From assembly GCA_000697335.1 (NCBI GenBank), contig JNEM01007216.1:1-12914 (forward strand): a stretch of 12,914 nt of DNA, written 5' to 3'. Position 1 is the first letter of the stretch. Each line of letters begins with the position of its first letter. The translations under genes and the position numbers were made by a program. The DNA comes from Conidiobolus incongruus B7586. Lineage: Eukaryota; Entomophthoromycota; Entomophthoromycetes; Entomophthorales; Conidiobolaceae. The notes under the pieces were generated by a model, which searched no databases, was not told where the DNA came from, and saw nothing but the letters and a program-made list of their open reading frames with translations. This document shows, in pieces, positions 9,004 to 12,914 of the stretch.

Positions 9004-9570
9004 TCTTTAAATAATGAGAAAAAAATGAAATTGAAATTATTATATTATATTAAGATTATTGGAATAAATAGTTATCCAAAATATAATAAATATATTCACA
9101 AATATTTTAAAAAGTATATCGCAATTATCATTATTAAAAAAAGATGGTTTGATTTATTTTAGATCAAGGTTCATTATTTCCTATTTGATCTTCTTAGTGC
9201 TGGATTTATTAATATGTAATAATGATAAATGTATGATTTGAAAACCAACAGGTCTATAACTTAAATTATACATGTGATGAAGTCATCTTTATCTCATATT
9301 ATATTTAAAATTATTAAACAAGTAACAAACATTGTATCATTTTTTTGATGATGATATAAACAAGTTTATAATGCTATATTTTTACACCATTTTTTGTTGA
9401 TGATTTTAATCAATATCTCATAAATATGAACCAATCCATTGTACAAATTTGTATTTTTAGATAGAATTTGTGTTATGCCTATTGTTTCACCAATTAATTG
9501 TTTTGATGTTCTTTTTGCATAATTCATCCATAAAGTTTACTTTGATTAGCGTGAATATTTATTAAGGGGA

Positions 9571-9712
9571 ATTTATTAAACTTATCATGGATTTAAATTA
9601 TTTATTTGACTAATTGGGTGTAGTAGGAATCATTCACTATCAATTTATAAATTGGGACTAGCTACACTAGATTTCAATTTAATGTAATAGTCAAATTATA
9701 AGTTTATTAAAC
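9571..9712. repeat. 142-bp imperfect palindrome (foldback, MITE-like)
   Basis: The two halves pair as inverted repeats in the same order: ATTTATTAAACTTAT (9571-9585) with ATAAGTTTATTAAAC (9698-9712), TTTGACTAAT (9605-9614) with the AATAGTCAAA block (9686-9695), and GTGTAGTAG (9618-9626) with CTAGCTACAC (9658-9667). The centre holds a perfect 14-bp palindrome, CAATTTATAAATTG (9641-9654). Matching G and C positions, not only A/T, make chance unlikely. It has no coding capacity and no clear target-site duplication. It is best read as an aged foldback or MITE; a hairpin RNA or regulatory palindrome is an alternative. Confidence 0.4.
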
Positions 9713-11344
9713 ATATTTTTTACTACCTAAATATTTATATAATCCAAAATAATTAAACTTGATTTGAATTCTATCAAAAATTGAATAATTTTAAGAATAA
9801 GGCTTTAAAAACTATATTATCAAAAAATATAATAATATATTGAAAGTTTTTTGAACAATTGCTCAAAGAATATTGAATATTATCAAGATTAAAAACTTTA
9901 ACTATCATAAATTGATGAAATCATTTAAAATCTATAAAAAGAAATATAATTATGTTTTATAAATTTTTAATTATACAGTAAAATACATAAAATCAATTTA
10001 AGTGAGAATTTCTATTAATCAATTGAAAAAAGTCCTAAATAATTTATTTTCAATTTATAGTTTGTATTTTAATAAAAATTTAAAAATAGATATCAAGTGT
10101 CCGTTTATTAAAATACACATTTGAAATATAACTGTTATAGAATGGTGTGATATAAATGATATACATTTTTATCTCAATACATAAGCCTATAGTGTATAAT
10201 TCAAACTAAGTAAATTGTTATATGTTTAAGTTGACCTTGTTTTCTTAATATAATCGTAGATAATAATTTTATAATGATTATAATAGGGTTTGATTATGAT
10301 TAAGCAAAATCTTATACTCTTCTAGACTCCAATTCATAAACTAAAATCAATATAAGTTTCCTAATTTAGAGATTTCAATGGTTCTCAATAGTGAATTGAG
10401 TGACTATAAAACAGCTTTATTTAAATAATATAAAACATTGCACTTGAATATGTAGTAATCAATTTAGTAATCTATGCTCAATATTCAAATTGTTAGTATC
10501 ATATTGGTATTGATATATAGTTATAAAGCAATATTAAACATAATTGATACAATTATACTATTCAAATTAATATTTTTGAAACATTGATTTCATTACCTAG
10601 AATATTAATCCATAACAAAAATATTTAATTGATTGAAATTATGCATTAACTGAAAAAACTATCACCTAATTATTTTTATGTATCTTGACCCAATGGTATA
10701 TATCTATCATATTTTAACTTTGGTTGATAAAAAAATATAGCGATTTTTACTGTAGCAGTATTGAAATAATGCTCCTATTCATGATACTCAGGTTAAATCT
10801 TAGTAATTATTGATCTATTTTACAATAAATATTGCTCAAATTATATAATTAACATTAGTTGGAACATATCGCACCATATAAACTGTAAATTAAATAATCA
10901 AATCGAATTTAGAAAATTAGATATTTTTGTTAAATTAATAAATTTTTAATAATATATTGTTTACAAGCTAAAATATCTTGCGATATATAATAATCTTTAT
11001 CTTAAGTATGAAACTTTCATATTAGATATTTTTTATATGATCTTGTTTATAAATAATTCATATATTATTAATTCTAATTTATTTTATTTTTTTTCTACAA
11101 CTTGAAATATATTATAAAATATTAATAAATTTTAATAAATTTTAATTTATGATATACTCAAATTTTAATAATTAAAGAATTAAAAATTATAAATTATTAA
11201 TTATTAATTAAATTATTATTCAGGTAAATTGTAATATAGTACTATTTATGCTGAGAATATAAAGATATAAAAATGATATTTTAATTATTCAGAGATATAA
11301 AATAATTTATTTGAAATTTTGTTAATAATTAATGTTGATGTCAT
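9713..11344. other. Gene-free AT-rich DNA between the two foldback-type elements
   Basis: No frame of gene length, no tRNA-like fold and no clear repeat. I see nothing in it that calls for a separate feature. Confidence 0.6.
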
Positions 11345-11624
11345 ATTTATTAGGTTCAGATAATCAATTGTCACATTTGACATCAGTTTTAGTCAAATTT
11401 TTATAATTAAAACTATCAAGACCTATAAAATCAAAAGATAAAAATTATATTAAGTTCATATAAACTGGGTAAAGTTTTTTCATTTTTATGACTTTTATTT
11501 ATGAATTTCAATTTAAATTTTTAGTCGTAAACTCATTTTGATACTTCGAAGATTTGATTAAAGTTTAAATTTAGACCAGCGTCAATGTCAAATTTGACAA
11601 ATTGACTGTTGGTCCCTCATAAAT
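11345..11624. mobile_element. 280-bp element with ~58-bp inverted terminal repeats (MITE-like)
   Basis: The left arm (11345-11400, starting ATTTATTAGG) matches the reverse complement of the right arm (11567-11624, ending CCTCATAAAT) at about 41 of 58 aligned columns with two one-base gaps. The best block is TCAATT followed by GTCA and ATTTGACAT in both arms. The right arm also contains a 14-bp palindrome, TGTCAAATTTGACA (11586-11599). The interior is noncoding. This layout fits a non-autonomous DNA transposon. The exact ends and a target-site duplication could not be settled, so the superfamily is unknown. Confidence 0.35.
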
Positions 11625-12914
11625 TTTTCATATATAATAATTTAACTTTTAATATAATGATTAGAAATTAGTCATTATTCACGTAAGAAATATAAATTAT
11701 TTTGTTGAAATTGATGACAAAAATTCAGCTAATGATGACTTTAATATCCAATAATTAACATTTGAAAATTTGATTGACTATACATTTGATCAATATGTAA
11801 GCAACGAAGAAATTATTTGACCGTTAAAACCCAAATAAAAATTGCCAAATATTATATATATATTTTGATTAAACCAAATATATTGTATAAAAATGTTGAA
11901 GTAATATGAACTAAATTTTTAATCGAATAATAGTGATATTATATCATAAAAGAATTTTCCAATTTTCTCAATATTACTTAATCAAGTATGAATATATATT
12001 ATTTGTCTAAATATTATCATATAGAAATTTATCTCTTTATAATATTAATTCCGATATCCACTAATATTTTATATTTATAAATTTCCTTTATAGGAAAAGA
12101 ACTATTTTTAATCATTTTTAACATAATTGTAAATAACTTAGATAATGTTTCCCTATTTATATTATTTATAATTTTCAAATTATATTCAAAATTTCAAAAA
12201 AAGATTAATATGAATTTATATAGATATATTTTTTTTCAATATTTATAGTCAAGAAATATCTATTTGATATCACAACTTTAATATAATGACGTATTTAATT
12301 TTAACAATATATTATTTGATAAAAATTAAATCTAAAATATTGTTTAATAAAACTAAACATTAATATTTTAATATTATTTCTTGATCCTATTGGTTTTAAT
12401 TAATTGGTATTTTATCTATCATTAAGTGGTTATTTTTAACTTATTTGATATTGATAATAATCAATATTTTACTAAATATTATATTCATTATTTCAAATAA
12501 AATACTTAAATTAGATAAAAAATATAATGCTTAGTTATTGATTTTATAAACATATTAAATTTAGATTAATATTATAGAAATGAACACATAGATTATAATT
12601 ATATTTGAATAATAAATAATAATATATAAACAAATTTATTCTATGAAATTAATTTAATAATGATTTTTATCATTGATATTATATTATGTTCATTTTATAT
12701 TAAATTAACCTTATACTTTACTTATTAATATAAATTTTAAAAAATTAATAAATATCTAACCTTGGTAAATTTTTATATCAAATTTATCAAATTTGGTTAT
12801 TTTCAATAATAATATTTTATTAAAAAATTAGTTTTTTAAATTCTTATATATATATTTCTATATAATTCAATTAACTCTAAATTATATAATTATATATTTT
12901 TATAGTTAAATTAA
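11625..12914. other. Gene-free AT-rich DNA, right end
   Basis: Among the most AT-rich parts of the window, with dense stops. One CRE-like TGACGTA at 12287-12293 and one TTTGATC at 11785-11791 are the only motifs worth naming, and both are probably chance. Confidence 0.6.

Larger units (their letters stand above)
5972..9570. other. Gene-free AT-rich DNA, rich in GATCAAA motifs
   Basis: No convincing gene. It contains the (ATT)8 tract, the weak inverted repeat at 6292-6425, a 27-codon frame at 6141-6221 with a hydrophobic start, and nine GATCAAA/TTTGATC sites, six of them within 8607-9190. A 13-bp direct repeat, TGATCAGATCAAA, occurs at 6675-6687 and 8747-8759. Confidence 0.6.

Noticed and set aside
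8926-9162. A 78-codon plus-strand frame
   Set aside because: It begins at a TTG, its leucine run comes from the ATT microsatellite, and the rest is Lys/Ile/Tyr background. One or two frames this long are expected by chance at this composition.
1-12914. Organellar or bacterial origin suggested by the high A+T content
   Set aside because: The only clear gene is a eukaryotic bZIP factor with a TATA/CCAAT promoter, and no mitochondrial, plastid or bacterial genes, tRNAs or rRNAs are present.
1-12914. tRNA genes and CRISPR arrays
   Set aside because: No GGTTCGA-type tRNA box B with a matching box A was found on either strand, and there are no regularly spaced identical repeats.

Overview
The window is a long, very AT-rich stretch of eukaryotic nuclear DNA (by eye about 80-85% A+T outside the gene) with one convincing protein gene. 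That gene lies on the minus strand at 4375-5271. It is intronless, about 42% G+C on sampled lines, and encodes a 298-residue basic leucine zipper (bZIP) transcription factor. Its DNA-contact residues and zipper look most like the CREB/ATF group. The zipper resembles fungal Atf1-type proteins, as far as I can tell from memory of those families. Together with a good fungal-style intron signal next door (GTAAGT, CTGAC, TTCTAG), this suggests a fungus, perhaps an early-diverging zygomycete-grade lineage with an expanded AT-rich genome. That placement is inference; nothing here fixes a genus.

Layout. 1-4130 is gene-free AT-rich DNA. It may hold a very decayed Ty1/copia-like relic on the minus strand around 1440-2180. 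4131-4374 is the probable 3' flank of the bZIP gene, with polyadenylation-like signals. 5272-5480 is a compact promoter with a TATA box, three CCAAT boxes in both orientations and three copies of TGATCAAAT. 5481-5971 keeps raised G+C. It shows a possible plus-strand intron and a 110-codon reading frame with one internal stop that looks faintly like an F-box protein, so a divergent broken gene may have shared the promoter. 5972-12914 is again gene-free and AT-rich, with simple repeats, a 142-bp foldback at 9571-9712, an inverted-repeat (MITE-like) element at 11345-11624 and a weaker inverted repeat at 6292-6425.

How it works together. The bZIP protein carries five proline-directed Ser/Thr sites upstream of its DNA-binding domain, which would fit a MAP-kinase-controlled stress regulator. 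CRE-like variants lie about 1 kb upstream and could allow self-regulation, but that is speculative. No RNA genes, CRISPR arrays or intact mobile elements were seen. The most unusual non-coding signal is recurrence of GATCAAA/TTTGATC: 15 sites by hand count against roughly 2-4 expected from base composition, concentrated in the promoter and at 8600-9190.
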